This document shows positions 44,971 to 58,039 of a DNA stretch of 64,000 bases, one piece after another. Source of the DNA: Balaenoptera acutorostrata. Taxonomy: Eukaryota; Chordata; Mammalia; Artiodactyla; Balaenopteridae. Numbering within the stretch: position 1 is the first letter of the stretch; each line of letters begins with the position of its first letter. The stretch is taken from NCBI RefSeq assembly GCF_949987535.1, contig NC_080065.1:41021239-41085238 (forward strand), in the 5' to 3' direction. Position numbers and translations under genes: made by a program. A model generated the notes under the pieces. The model saw only the letters and a program-made list of their open reading frames with translations, was not told where the DNA came from and did no database searches.

Positions 44971-45144
44971 TCACTTACCAAGTTTATGATAATGATGAAA
45001 GACTATTTGTGTCAATTGCAAATAAACATCTAATAATGCTTCTTTGTTGAAAATAATTACATAACTATCTAGACCATCAGTTCTGAATATTGATGTGGAA
45101 ATCACGGCGGTACCACAGTCAGCAGTGACTGCTGTCAGGAAACA

Positions 45145-45690
45145 TCCTTCAACAATCACTACTGTGTTCACTGTATGCCAGGTACTACTGAAGCACTGGG
45201 AGTTCAACACTAACAGAGAAAACTGAAGTTTATGCTCTCAGCCAACTAACATCCTAGTGGAGACACACGGAGCAACAAATCAGGAAACACATAAACAAAA
45301 CCATTCTAAGTGCCAAGAAGCAAAGACCCACATAATGTGAAGGTGAATATAGAGGAATAGCAACTTGAGCTAAACGTGTCCACGAAATATGGCTCTGAAA
45401 AGATAACATTTGAGCTAAGTTTGGGGAGGCAGAGAATACAACCAATGCAAAAATTCCTAATGAAGGATCCAGCTTCAAGAAGAAGTCTAATGAAGCCAGT
45501 GAATGTTCTGCAAAGGAGAGAGTGATATAAGCTGATTTTGGAGAGATAGGCAGGGGTCAGATCATGTAAGGTCTTGGTGGTCATGGTAAGGCATATTCAG
45601 ACTTTATTTTAAGTCATTGGAAGGCTTTAATCAGAGGACTTAGAGGAGTTACAAGATGCAATTTGGAAAAGAAAGCTAATACAACCTCAC
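45145..45690 (-). repeat. L2 LINE, antisense
   Basis: 'tgtatgccaggtactactg', 'aacatcctagtggagacac', 'aagataacatttgagctaag', 'gataggcaggggtcagatc', 'atgtaaggtcttggtggtc', 'gtcattggaaggctttaatc' and 'agaggagttacaagatgc' follow antisense L2 order. Minus frames at 45254-45584 are not intact L2 protein. Confidence 0.82.
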
Positions 45691-45709
45691 AGGAAAGACA
45701 TTACTATGT

Positions 45710-45782
45710 AAATTATATATAAATATATGCTTATATATATGCCATATGCCATGTATATATATGTTATGTGCATATATATGAC
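45710..45782. repeat. TATA-rich low-complexity tract
   Basis: Repeated 'atatatat' and 'gccatatgcc' words; self-complementary in places. Confidence 0.75.
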
Positions 45783-48224
45783 AAACAGGGTCTATCCATT
45801 TGCCTACACTTCTACTTCAAATAGATTTCTCAAAGTCAAATGCTTAAGAACTGATGCTGAATAAGATGACTGTGCCTTCAGGCAGGATGGAATACAATTC
45901 TGTAATTCTAGTAATTCTGATTTCATCTTGTTATTCCTCTCTAGATGACAGGTTTCTTTTTGGTAACTGACATTGAAATGCAGAACCTGCAAAATCAGCC
46001 ATTTATCAGTCCAAGTCACTGGAAGCCTTCATATCTGAATAGCAGGAATGTCATCTCTTACTAAGTTACACGTGTCATTTCTTTCCCAGAATAATTGGGA
46101 TATGATTGCATATGATCAGTTTGCATCATGTGAAAAGGATGCATAAAGTTCTCTCTCATCCTCTTGATGATTCACTTTAACTGAGCCGTCACTACAAAGG
46201 CTCCTCTGTGGACCAGGAGCAGCCATGGTGATTATTTTCACTGACCTGGGGAAGCAAGAGTTTTTTGTCAACTGTTCATCATGGCCTTTTACATTTCTAG
46301 TGTAACAAGAATACAAGAATTCCCCCAACTAAATACATTTTGAATACAGACATAAAGAACAGTAGTTTGAAGAATCTCCAAAATATTTGCTTTCACAAAT
46401 CACAGCAGGGTGCATCTGACGAGTTGGGAGGAGAAGTATGAGAATCAGAGAGTTCCAGGCCTGAAAAACCTATTCAAGATCACCCAATTCAACCTCTTCT
46501 TTACAGAGGTGAAGTAACCAAGACCAAAAGAAGGACGTTAAGAATATTTTCCAGTCTAAGGATAGTCTCACTAATTTGATCATAAAAACGACTAAAGGTT
46601 AAAGAAACTAGAGGCATTAAAAGGATATTTATTGGATAAACATAATCATGATGGAACCAGTTACTGAAATATGTTTTTTCAATGTTTCAAGGTTATATAA
46701 TGCTTATAATATTACTTATATTACCCGATTATTTTTATTTTTATTATGCTATAAAACTATATTATATCAGAGAAAGCATTTTATATGTCATAACACAGGT
46801 ACAAAATTGAGAGATTAAAAATGGAGCATCTGATGCATGCTGATATATTTGGAGGAAGCAGACTGTGAAAGACTGTAGTCTGCAGCTTCCTTTGAAATGC
46901 ATCAAAGAAAAAAAATTGGTATGTGAACTGAAGAATAAATATGTGGTACAGAAAATGTACGAAGATGTTAATTAAAGAATCTAGGTAGTGAATATATGTA
47001 AGTATTCACTGGGAAATTCTTCCAAAATTTGTACATTTGAAAATTCTCATAATACTTTGTTGGGAAAAGTTCAATGCCTAAAAAGATCTGCTCTTCTAGA
47101 AGAAAGTAACCAAGCCAGTTGTTAATGGATAAATCCACTGTAACTTCAGGGATGAAGCCTCATATTTTTTAATTCTTCAGAGGGGTTCATCATTTGTTTT
47201 TCTACAAAGGGGCACAAAATGTGTATGTATATTTCCACCTAGATCCATAAAAACATATTCTTGATTGTAACTCCTTTTGTTTACTATATAAATGTAAAAT
47301 ATACTCACTATCCTCACTGAATACATTTTATTCTAAAGTATTGTTGTATTGGCAGATCCATTTAACTGAGATTAGACCCACTTCCCCTGAGTATCAGGAG
47401 AACAAGGTTGAGAATTGGTTAGAACCATGTCTGTTTTGAAAATGGTTATTGGTCGCAGAAATAAAAACACAGTAAAAAAAATTTGTTTTAAAAGTATCAG
47501 TTAAAAAGGAATGAAAAAAAAAAATTTAGCCAGGACTGTCACACTACTTCAACATTAGCTCCCTCTAAAAGTGCTAAGTGAGAGGTAAATAAAATGCAGT
47601 TATTCTATCATAATAAAATTATTTGATATTTGAATTATTAAGAGAAGCCCTAGGCTACTTCAGTGTTTTATATTCTTGGGAGAAATAGTTTTGACTTTTC
47701 ATGTGCCTTTTCCAGAGTGTCCAAAATGACAAATTGAACCCAGGTGTTACTTTGTATTGTAGCCAATAATTATTTTTTGAATCCTTTGTCCATAAAAGGG
47801 GCATACCTTACATCTGGCATATAAATTGCCCACATTGAGCGAACTAACTGGGAGAAGCTGACCCAAAGCACTGGGTATCCCAGTTGTAGAAGCCAGGACC
47901 TAACAAACTACAGTTGTTGATTTAAGCCTAATCATGGCTAGTTAAGCATGATATTAAGCATGCAAGGTCAATTCAATGGCCTTTACTTTTTCCATAACAA
48001 AGCTTTCTATGATGCATGCCTTTATTCTGTTTGTCTGAACCTTCTATATAGACATAACTACATAAAGAAAATTATGCCATATATCACAATTTTGTTGCAT
48101 CCATAACATAAAATTAGTTATGTTATTATACCATATAAACTGCAAAAACTACGATGACCTTATTGTTTCAAATTATATCATACCCATCTCTGAAATCAAA
48201 AACCTCTCTATGAAATAGGATATT
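45783..48224. other. Unassigned stretch with a possible ancient repeat scrap
   Basis: No gene recognised. 46445-46530 ('tcagagagttccaggcc', 'caattcaacctcttctttac', 'agaggtgaagtaaccaag') resembles an ancient LINE/SINE fragment of the CR1/L3 kind, too short to name. The remainder is AT-rich. Confidence 0.45.
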
Positions 48225-50290
48225 TAAAATTTTGAAACAAGTCATATCATCCTGCTTCTGACCATAATGGAATAACAGGGAGCAGGTTTCCCTTCCTGCT
48301 TTAACCAACTGGAAAACCTGACAAACTGTGGGAAACAGTGGTTTTCAGATATTGGATCACAGGCAATGCAGAAGAATAATTCCTGGAGGAAGGGAAGCAA
48401 ATAAGGTGATCCCTAACCCTGCACCAGCTCCCTGCCTAGAGTGAGTTTCCAGGGGACAGTGCAGAGAAAAGAGATCCAAATAGAGCTTAGTGGTCTTGTA
48501 GAGTTGAGAGACAAAGTGTAGAGATAGGAAGGCCATGGTGGCTGGAACTTGTGAGTCAAAATACCAGAGCTGAGGGAGCTGCACAGAGCGAGAGCACCAA
48601 GACCAGCAGAGGGATCCCTGCAATGAGTCTGTGAGCACAGCACATGCATGTGAAGTCACTACGAAGGCCAAGGAAAGAATTATCAAAAAAGGGTAGATGA
48701 AACAGAAAATACATGAAGAAATAATGGCCAGCATTTTTTACAAATTTGATGAAAACTATAAACCCAAAGATCAAAGGCACTCAACAAATACCAAGTAGAA
48801 GAAAAATGAAGAAAACCATACTAAAACACTTAAAAATCAAATTATTGAAAAGTAATGTTAAAGAGATAATCTTAAAAGCAGCCAGAGAAAAAAGTCATAT
48901 TACGTACAGTAGAACAAAGAAAAGAATGACATCAGACTTCTCATCAGAAACAGTGCATGCAGGAAAAAAAAAAAATCGACTGATATCTTTATAGTACTAA
49001 AAGAAAAAAAAAAATCTCCCTAGACTCCTTTATGCAGCAAAAATACAGTTCAAAAATCAAGACAAATAGTGACTGTCAGGCATACAAAAGCTAAGAGAAT
49101 TCATTAACAGTAGATTAGCACTACAAGAAATGTTTAAGGCAGTTCTGCAGAGAGAAGGAAAATGATACCAGATGGGAATTTGGATCTATACAATGCAATG
49201 GCAACAGAAAGAATAAAAGGCATTTTTTAAACTCACTTTTAAAAATACTTTAAAAGACAAGTATCTGTCTTTTAAAGCAAAATAATTATTTTGTAATAAT
49301 ACAAAAATAATTACAATATATTGTGGCATTTATAACAAACATAGAGGTAAATTATATGATAACAACAGCACAAAGGCCAGCAAGGGAACAACGGAAATAT
49401 ACTGTTTTAAATTTCTTATACTATATGTAAAATGGTATAATATTATCTGAATGTAGACTGTGATAAGCTAAAGATGCATATTGCAAAACTTAGAGCAAGC
49501 ACTGGAAAATAACTGAGGTATAGTTCAATAGTGGGGATCAAATAGAGTCATAAAAAATACTAAATTAATATAAAAATAGGGAGAAAATAGGGAAAAAAAT
49601 AACGAAATACATATGGGCTAAATAGAAAACAAATACCAAGATGGCAGATTTAAATTCAATTAAAGCATTTACATTATATGTAAATGGTTTAAGTTAAATG
49701 GTAGAGATTATCAGATGTGATTAAAAAAAAAAAAAAAGGAAAATTCAAAAGCTGTATACAAAAGACTCACTTTAAAATAAAAAGACTGAAAATAAAACAT
49801 GGAAAAAGACATACCATACAAACACTAATTATATAAAGATGGAGTGGCTTTATTAATATCGAAGTATATATCAGAGATAAAAAGGTCATTTTATGATGCT
49901 AAAGAGAGTAATTCATCAAGAGGACATAACAATCCTAACTATGTATGAATCTAATAGGACAGCTTCAAAGTACATGTAGTAAAAACTGTTAGAACTGAAA
50001 GGAGGAATGGATAAATCCAAAATTATAGTTGCATATTTTAATATCCCTCTCTCAAGAATTGCCAGAACAAGCAGTCGTAAGATCAGTAAGAATATAAACA
50101 ATTTGAATAACAGTATTAATTGCCCTAATTGATGATTGTAGAACGTTCCAACCAATAACAGCAGAAGACACATTTTTTTCAGTGCATATAGAACATTCAC
50201 TAAGAGAGACCTATTCTGGGCCACAAAGCAAGTCTCAATAAATTGGAACAAGAATAGAATTCAAAAATTATTAAAGATATGATAATATTT
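48225..50290 (+). mobile_element. Old L1 (L1M-type), ORF1 end plus ORF2 endonuclease region
   Basis: 48680-49170 is the ORF1 C-terminal region: 'ILKAAREKSHITYSRT' followed by 'MTSDFSSETVHAG', matching the ORF1 RRM/CTD signature, then a decayed stretch corresponding to 'LREFVASRPALQEML'. 49650-50270 carries the ORF2 endonuclease domain remnant, with DNA reading like 'HIFFSAYRTFTKRD' and 'FWATKQVSIN'. The spacing between the two is that of an L1. No 3' part of ORF2 or tail follows. Many stops and A-runs; inactive. Confidence 0.75.
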
Positions 50291-51203
50291 AGTGGTAATA
50301 TCTACAGGGTCTAATAATTATATTTGATTTTTAAGTACTTTTCAAGTCTGAATTATTTTAAAAATGAAGTCCAAACAAAAGTAATATATTCTAAGGAAAA
50401 TAGATATATTATGAGCCACACTTAAGATTTGGTTGTTTAATGCTTGCATTTCAAGAGTTCTCAAGATTTCCAGTATAATAAATTTTCTTTGTAAAATAAT
50501 TATTCTGATATTATCACATATTCGTAACACTTATTGTTCTATATTTGATTGGGCAAAGGTCTAAAATTTAAGCACTGTAATTCTTTTTAGCATGGATAAG
50601 AGACTGAATTACGCAAATATTCATCCATATTTAATAAATGACTAAACTCACACTAAATCTGATGTTTTAAAGCTTGGAAATCGGTACTTCCATTAATAGA
50701 GTGATTTAAATTCCTGTTAAGGTTGAGTTCACTTACAAAACTAAGTAAAATAAGGATTGCTTTATAATTGATATACCCAAGAGGCATCTCTGAGGGAGTC
50801 ACCCAGGGTAAGTATCAGTTCCCTTTGATGCCTAGAGAAACGTCCATCAGTTTCCTAAGCACTTTGTGAGTTTAGGAAGAATGTCATGAGGTAGTACTAC
50901 TATTGGCACCCCAATACCTCATCTCTTGTCTAAATTACAGCACATGCCACTGATTGGAGACCGTACATCAAATCTTATCTGTCTCATTTCCAGACCATTT
51001 GTATGCTGTTTTGGTCGTATTTACACCTAACACAGGACAGCAGAGAAGGAGCAAGACCTATTCGTTAAAATTTTGGATCATGTAGTAGTAGACTGTAAGC
51101 TACTATTTAAGAGTAAAAACTATTTTTTGTGTACTGTTATAATCTATATGCATAGCATATAGTTTGAGTCCATGATATTTTTATTCAATAAAACAAAAAA
51201 GGA
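50291..51203. other. Unassigned AT-rich stretch
   Basis: Nothing recognised. Confidence 0.5.
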
Positions 51204-51494
51204 GGGCTTCCCTGGTGGCGCAGTGGTTGAGAATCTGCCTGCCAATGCAGGGGACACGGGTTCGAGCCCTGGTCTGGGAGGATCCCACATGCTGCGGAGC
51301 AACTAGGCCCGCGAGCCACAACTACTGAGCCTGCGCGTCTGGAGCCTGTGCTCCGCAACGGGAGGGGCCGTGATAGTGAGAGGCCCACGCACCGCAATGA
51401 AGAGTGGCGCCCGCTTGCCGCAACTAGAGAAAGCCCTCGCACAGAAACGAAGACCCAACACACCCAAAAAATAAATTAATTAATTAATTTTAAA
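51204..51494 (+). mobile_element. CHR-type SINE, full length
   Basis: Body 'gggcttccctggtggcgcag' with intact A and B boxes; (AAAT/TAAT)n tail and A-run. Short target-site duplication 'aaaaaagga' at 51195-51203 and 51495-51503. Same subfamily type as the copies at 21708, 23092 and 41136. Confidence 0.93.
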
Positions 51495-51503
51495 AAAAAA
51501 GGA

Positions 51504-54004
51504 TTAATAATTTAATAAATAACTGATATACTAACTATATTATAGAAAAATACATGTTTTCTCCATCATGACATCATTCACTAGCTAGAAGGTTGTTTAT
51601 CTAAGACCAGAAATATTCATGACAGAAAAACAATGGGATGATCAAGCAGACCCCTGATTTTATTTTGAATAGACCCAAGTTTATATGCAAGTTAGCCACA
51701 GGCCAACTTAGTGATCCATTCCAGACACACCCTGTCTCCATCCCTCGGCTATTCCAACTCCTGAAGTAATGCTATCAAGCAGAGAGCTCCAGCTCTGTGC
51801 CTCGCAGGTACACGGTGGGATTGCTCTTCTTGACTTCTTGTGGCTAGGTGAGGTCATGTGACAAATCTGGGCCAAAGAATTATAGAAAGTAATATATATC
51901 ACTTTGAGTCAGATCATTTAATTGCCCACCAAGACCGTACAAGAAGTTACTAAGATATCTTGGGCCAAGTGATAACACTCTCAAACACTAAGAAACAAAA
52001 AGAAAATTTTGTCTTCATGAAGCCATTAATAACTCACAGACCACACACTGGGGAATATTGAATAAGATTTCTAAAAACTCAGAGCATGAGGGAAACACTT
52101 CTAAGGAAACCCTCTCCCAAATTTGATGACATCTTGATTTTGTTTTGCAGCCACAAGTTTGTAATGACAACACGCTTACGTGACTGAACTGTGAGAAAAT
52201 TATTTTGATTTTTTTCTTTGGAAAAAACATTGAGCTATTTTCCTTTAAGAAAATTTTAGTAGCATAATTTGGGAGAAAATGTGTATAGAATAATTGTGCA
52301 ATTTTATCACATTTAAATTGTATTTTTAACCTGAAGCATTTCCTTTCCACATCAAATAAAATAACTGAATAAAATAAATTATCATCTGAAGATCTGTATC
52401 AGGTGAAAAGGAAAACAATCTGATAAGTTTGGTCTTGCAAATTGAGTAAGTTATTTTGCCAATTTGGAAGTGTTCTATTTTGAATTAGTCATCTCTTTAA
52501 TTGCTTTTATTTTTTTCATAAGAGTATTTATTTTTTCTCTGTTTTGGAAGGCAGAAATAAAATGATATAGCAATTAATGAATAGATAAAATAAATGGTTC
52601 TCCAACCAAGGGATGGATCACACTGGTTTTTTCACCCCCAATACTCCATCCCTCAGATGAAGAAATAATGGGACATATAGTACCTTAAGTCCTGAAATAG
52701 GATGTATTGGCCTTATGTGAAGGCTCCACAGTGTCTGTGTCTCTCCTGACACAAGAATTATACTTCTTTTTTCCCAGCTGTAATAAAATGACTAATAAAT
52801 ATTTTCCTTACACTCTTGGTTAGCAAATCTTCTAATGGGAAATGTGACAGAAGAGGACAGGGAAAAATTTCCGCTTCCGTAAAGTAAAGATGATAAAAGA
52901 AACTCATAGTATTGACAGGACCTTTCTTTCTCAGGAGGCAGGGAAAGGAGTTGATTTCCTGAGGGCTACAAATAGAACTAGGGACATCTGACCTCTCAGT
53001 TCTTCAAAGAACAGGTGTCTAACCCAAGAGTCTGGGTAATTTCACTGCTTGCTGCATCTCTCAACAACAAGAGTAACAACAACAACAATAAAAGCAATTA
53101 TTAATAAACAGTTGTTCTTGAGAATAGTTTTGGGTGGAAATAATTAATTCCCTTTGCAGGTGGAATCTATCAACACACAGATTCATGAGGGAAAGAAAGC
53201 CACAGCAGTACCTGCACCAGTCACCCATGTTACAAGTGACTCAACGCAGGAAGAAGCTGGGAGGCCACAAAGCGGACAAAAATATACGTATGTGCGAAAG
53301 TGGAGAAAACTCAAGCATTTTGAATGGAGCTGCTGTTTCCATAACTACAGAATAACTGATTTGCTCTTGGGCACCCAGGTCCCTGAATGCATTTCAGCCT
53401 CTTGATATCTGATAGGGATTGTTCATTTAGTAATTGTGAAGACACATTTTCTGGTTAGGAGTCTTGCGCAAAAGCATCCATACTACAGAAAAGAGGACAA
53501 GAGAGTGAGCAAGCGAGAAACTATGTTCCTTTTTGTTAAATTCTCTCACTAATTACAGGGTTTATAATACTATGTATGAAGTTTAAATATAATGTCCTTT
53601 CTGCTTCCTACAAAATGTTCTACATTTAGAAATCTTTCATAAATTTGTATGATTTTAATGAAATGAAAATGTTTCATAGTCCAGTAATGGGGACTCATTT
53701 TGCAATCTCAACACAGTATTAATATTACTTTAAATAAAATTGTTTCTACTGTTTGTAAAACTCAACAAATTTTACGTTTTAGTGAAGCATGGTATTTTAC
53801 AGCTCATTCTATTTCAACTCATTAATCAAAGGAGATTAAATATCTGACCCAGACACCACCACTCCCCACTCCTGCTCCTTTAGCAGACTTAGTGAATTGA
53901 TTGTGGAGGCCTTTCTGCCTTAGCTGAGACAGTCTTATAATCATTCTCAAAATCTTCCATTCAAAAATTTCTAATAGATATCTGTCATGATTGTTGATTT
54001 CCTT
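51504..54004. other. Unassigned stretch, 2.5 kb
   Basis: No gene or named repeat. A (CAA)n-like tract lies at 53066-53092. The overlapping plus frames at 53134-53405 (73 and 83 codons) contain no recognisable domain; the minus 111-codon frame at 52015-52350 is also unremarkable. Confidence 0.5.
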
Positions 54005-54100
54005 TTCTAATTCCTCCACTAGATTACAAAATCCCTTTTAGCAGTAGTCTTGATTATTCATCTTTGTATCCCTATATGTAGTACAGTGCTCAGCAAATTA
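54005..54100 (+). repeat. L2 LINE 3' end, sense, short
   Basis: 'cctccactagattacaaaatc', 'attcatctttgtatcccta' and 'tagtacagtgctcagcaaat' match the sense L2 3' end. Confidence 0.7.
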
Positions 54101-55248
54101 ATTGTCTAGCAATTAAAATATATTAAATACTATATCTGATAATAATATAAAGATATGAAGTTCACAAATGAGGAATCAGGAAAGTAATTACCTAGTCGCT
54201 TATTTTTCATTAGAATGGTTAGTATGTGATTATACATACAATGTTTAATTGATGTACAGAATCATACATTTAAGAAATGTGCTACTAAACAGAATTCTTT
54301 CAAAAACAGTAGCATTTTTCTAGGACATGTGCTAACTAGAAATTTTTTCATCTGTAACCACAGAGTCAGCTTCTAATTTGAAGACACGGGAGATTTTTGG
54401 AACGTCTGAAATAACAATTCAACTAAATGGAAAAGGGGATGGATGATTCAGCTGGTAAAATTCCCAGAAATAACAGTTAGAAACATTAAAACATTTGTCT
54501 TTGACATTAGGCAAATACTGGTAATACGGCAACAGGGAAAGACTTCAGCAAAACTGTGAATTTTTTTTTTTTATCACTTGCTGGTGTCTTTCTGTCTCCT
54601 CTGCAGCCCAACTGAACTTCTCAAATGTGGTAGACCCCTCTCTCACACACATGCACCTCTCACTCAAGTTGTGAAACCCATATTCATATACCTATATTTT
54701 TTTGTGTAAGAATTACTCTCAACTACTTGCAAATTACTCTCACTACCTGCCAACAAATTGCCCACTGAAATGTTACCTGGTAATGGCTTAAACTATATTT
54801 GAAGTTCTATAAGAACTTTTGTTTCTTGAAGAAACAGAAATGAATCATTCCCCAATGGTGAAATTTTAGTCATTAATGTCACAAGTCTCAAGATATGTCT
54901 GAAAACAGAAAACTAGTCACTTAGAACTTCTAGAGTCCACTACTCATAACTTGGCTTTGTGTGTGTCAGGGTAGTAAATACGTATACAATTTTTTGAATC
55001 CATTCATGTTCTAATATTTTTCTAAAATGATTAACATATGTGCGCCTAAGATATAAATCTATCAATAACTCTTTCCTAACAAATTTTATTAGCATTTTTT
55101 ACTAATTATTGTCATTACAAAATTATTCTGCTTCTACAACAACCATATGCCAGGGGGGAAAGGGGAGGTAAACCTACGCCAGGTTAAGGACTATCTAAGT
55201 TTGCATTTCTCTGAACTTCAGATTGAATAAAAATGGAGAAGCATTTTA
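54101..55248. other. Unassigned AT-rich stretch
   Basis: A small imperfect tandem ('aattactctcaactacttgc' then 'aaattactctcactacctgc') is at 54711-54751. Otherwise nothing recognised. Confidence 0.5.
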
Positions 55249-55259
55249 AATTGTACAGT

Positions 55260-55658
55260 TTTTTTTTTTTGGTTTTTTTTTGGCTGCGTTGGGTCTTCAT
55301 CGCTGCGCGCAGGCTTCCTCTAGTTGCAGCGAGTGGGGGCTACTCTTCGTTGCGGTGCACGGGCTTCTCATTGCGGTGGCTTCTCTTGTTGCAGAGCACG
55401 GGCTTCTAGGTGCACAGGCTTCAGTAGTTGCAGCATGAAGGCCCTAGAGTACGTGGGCTTCAGTAGTTGCAGCATGCTCAGTAGTTGTGGCGCGCAGATT
55501 CAATAGCTGTGGCTCGCAGGCTCTAGAGTGCAGGCTCAGTAGTTGTGGTGCATGGGCTTAGCTGCTCTGTGGCATGTGGGATCTTCCCGGGCCAGGATCG
55601 AACCCATGTCCCCTGCATTGGCAGGAGGATTCTTAACCTCTGCACCACCAGGAAGTCC
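55260..55658 (-). mobile_element. Older CHR SINE subfamily, antisense, with internal duplication
   Basis: Antisense CHR SINE of about 400 bp: T-rich left end, then 'ggctgcgttgggtcttcatc', ending with B box complement 'gatcgaaccc' and head complement 'ggaagtcc'. Longer than the young copies because of internal repeats: 'cttcagtagttgcagcatg' at 55419-55437 and 55458-55476 (39-bp period). Target-site duplication 'aattgtacagt' / 'aactgtacagt' at 55249-55259 and 55659-55669. The more divergent A-box region and 'gacttcc' head mark an older subfamily. Confidence 0.9.
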
Positions 55659-55669
55659 AACTGTACAGT

Positions 55670-56034
55670 ATTATTAACACCTGTGAATGCTTGTGATTCA
55701 ATGTCAGTCAGTTGGAAGAAGTTGTTCTGAATGTTTATCCTTCTCCTCAGTATCACAGAGATTATTATTTTCACACAACGGAGAACTGCTTCCCATACTA
55801 AAACAGTGTAGCCTCCACAAAATTAGTTGATTCCCCAAACATTTCTGTTAGATACTCTTAGGGAGTTACAGCTCTTGGATTCTACACACTATCACAATCC
55901 GAATTCTACCTTTACACTCTGGTATGATGCCAAATATTGAAGAGGATAGGAATTTCATTTTTTTCAGGGATTCTGTGAAAAAGATAGTAAAATAATTTGA
56001 CTGGCTAATTATATCTCACATCACTATGCTCTTT
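55670..56034. other. Unassigned spacer
   Basis: Nothing recognised. Confidence 0.5.
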
Positions 56035-56180
56035 AGACTTTCAATTTAAAGTTTACAAAGCACTTTCATATGAATTTTCTTTTTTATTATTAAAACAACC
56101 ATATGAGCCAAGTAGAAGCTATCATCCACATTTTTTAGATGAGAGAAAAGTATCTAGAAATGACTTGTGCAAGGTACTCC
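56035..56180 (-). repeat. MIR SINE, antisense, divergent
   Basis: 'aaagtttacaaagcacttt', 'taaaacaaccatatgagcc', 'tccacattttttagatgag' and 'gacttgtgcaaggt' follow antisense MIR order. Confidence 0.65.
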
Positions 56181-57594
56181 TGACTTTCATTTCAATTCAG
56201 CTGAATTTCCTTTATTTCATATGTTCACCCAGCTCATATCTCTACATCAGTAACAGTGAAAAAAGCAGCACATTGAAATAATCAGCATATAATTGCAAAT
56301 ATTCCCACTGATGACCAACCTTAATGGAAAACCATTTTGATTCCACCACTCCTGACAAATAAGATTATCTCAAAATAGCTACTATTCTCTTCCTTCACAA
56401 CTGCGTTAAATTATATGAAACTATGGGACTAGTTTCCAGAATCCTTGCTCAATGTCTACTTTCACTTTAAGACGTAATAAGAAAAAGATTTTGCCTCTCT
56501 TTTTAAAAAAATGGCCTAAATGGTAGACGTAACTCAAAATAGCCACCAGAATTATATAACCAACCAAATGTATTTCCCTTTCACACTAAAACACGACTTC
56601 TCTAATACAAAATCTAAAGTGTATACATCAGCAAGACAGAAAAAGAAGTCAAAGTAGGTCTCTCTCATCCATTACTCAGTGCAATTCAAGGGTTCTAATT
56701 TTATTTATTCTTGAGCTTTCATAACACAGTTAATAATGTCTTATAAAACTGACTTTCTGTGACAAGTTCTCATGTATTTCAATGACTGTGCTTTGCTCAA
56801 TGAAATTTGAATTAACTACTACTTTTGACATAATGCAAGCAAAATTTTGTTTTCCAAAATATTTCAAATTAATAAAAACACTTTTGACATTGTATCTGAC
56901 TAAAGTGAAAGACTGACTTGTTAGAAACTGACAATAAAAAAGCACATATTTTCCCTCTGTGATTAGATATTCAACATTTCCTTCAGAGATCAGTTAAATT
57001 TCACCTCATTGTTTGTAACAACAAAATATTCTTAGGTGCCACTGTATCATTTTCCAATTTAAGTCATGTCTCTTCACACCTCCTTTTTGTAGACAGGTGC
57101 ATCACAGTATGTATACAAGACTAAAAACAGTGGCCTTTTCAGTTGAGATAATTATCCAGATAATTAAAGTAACACAGTATAAAGTGTTTTTATGAAACAC
57201 TCTGGCAGTTGAACTAGAATTCAAGTTTAAAACAGAATCACATCACAAATTTTGGGTCTGGTACTCAGGAACCAATGGCATTCCCAGTTTGCACTCTAAT
57301 AGCACACAGATGAGCCTAAAATAGCAGCACACATAATACATGTTATGTCTGCATGCACAATGAAATGAAAAACTGATACATTTCTCTAGAAATTCTGGAG
57401 AAATGAAAGGCTGAATGCACTTTGTCCTAAATTAGCCTGACTCATTTACTGCTTCAAATCTTTACTTGGTATATTTTGGACAGAAATAACGCATAATAGT
57501 ATTTATAATGCTTCTAATATTTAGAAAGGCAGTAAGCACACTAAAGGGCCAAGAGTTGAACTGTCTGTTGAGATTTTACATATTTTAAACTAGT
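56181..57594. other. Unassigned AT-rich stretch
   Basis: Nothing recognised over 1.4 kb. Confidence 0.5.
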
Positions 57595-57790
57595 GGAGAC
57601 TTTTATGATAACAATAATACACATTTCTATAAACGTTATAGTTTCTAAGTATGTTCAACAATTACATCTCATTTGAGCCTCGAAGCCATTCTATGAGATT
57701 GGGCAGAAAATCACTATCATCCCCATCTATAAATGATGAGCTAGATTGAATTCATCCATGATTTCTCAGTTCTCTTAGAATATTTCCCTG
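57595..57790 (-). repeat. MIR SINE, antisense, divergent
   Basis: 'caattacatctcatttgagc', 'ctcgaagccattctatgag', 'actatcatccccatctataa' and 'atgatgagctagattg' match antisense MIR. Confidence 0.65.
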
Positions 57791-58039
57791 GCTTACCCAC
57801 TTGGAAGGATATATACTTTCAAGCTTGGTTTTCAAAGTGGCCACATTTATTAGGATGCCTTATTTAGAGCCTCTCCTCTACCCTCTACCACACTCTCATA
57901 GTACATTTCTCTCTTTTGTTTTTTTCTATACTATAAATGCTTCTAATATTGGATTTAAGACACTCTACTGTTTTTCTCACATGTTTGATTGTTTACATAT
58001 CTGCTGAATTGAAATTCCCTTGAGGGCATAATTTAACTC
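57791..58039. other. Unassigned spacer
   Basis: Nothing firm. 'cccttgagggcata' near 58016 recalls a sense L2 word but is too short to call. Confidence 0.45.

Noticed and set aside
50342..50530. Short hydrophobic minus-strand frame
   Set aside because: AT-rich noise near a decayed L1; 62 codons and no motif.
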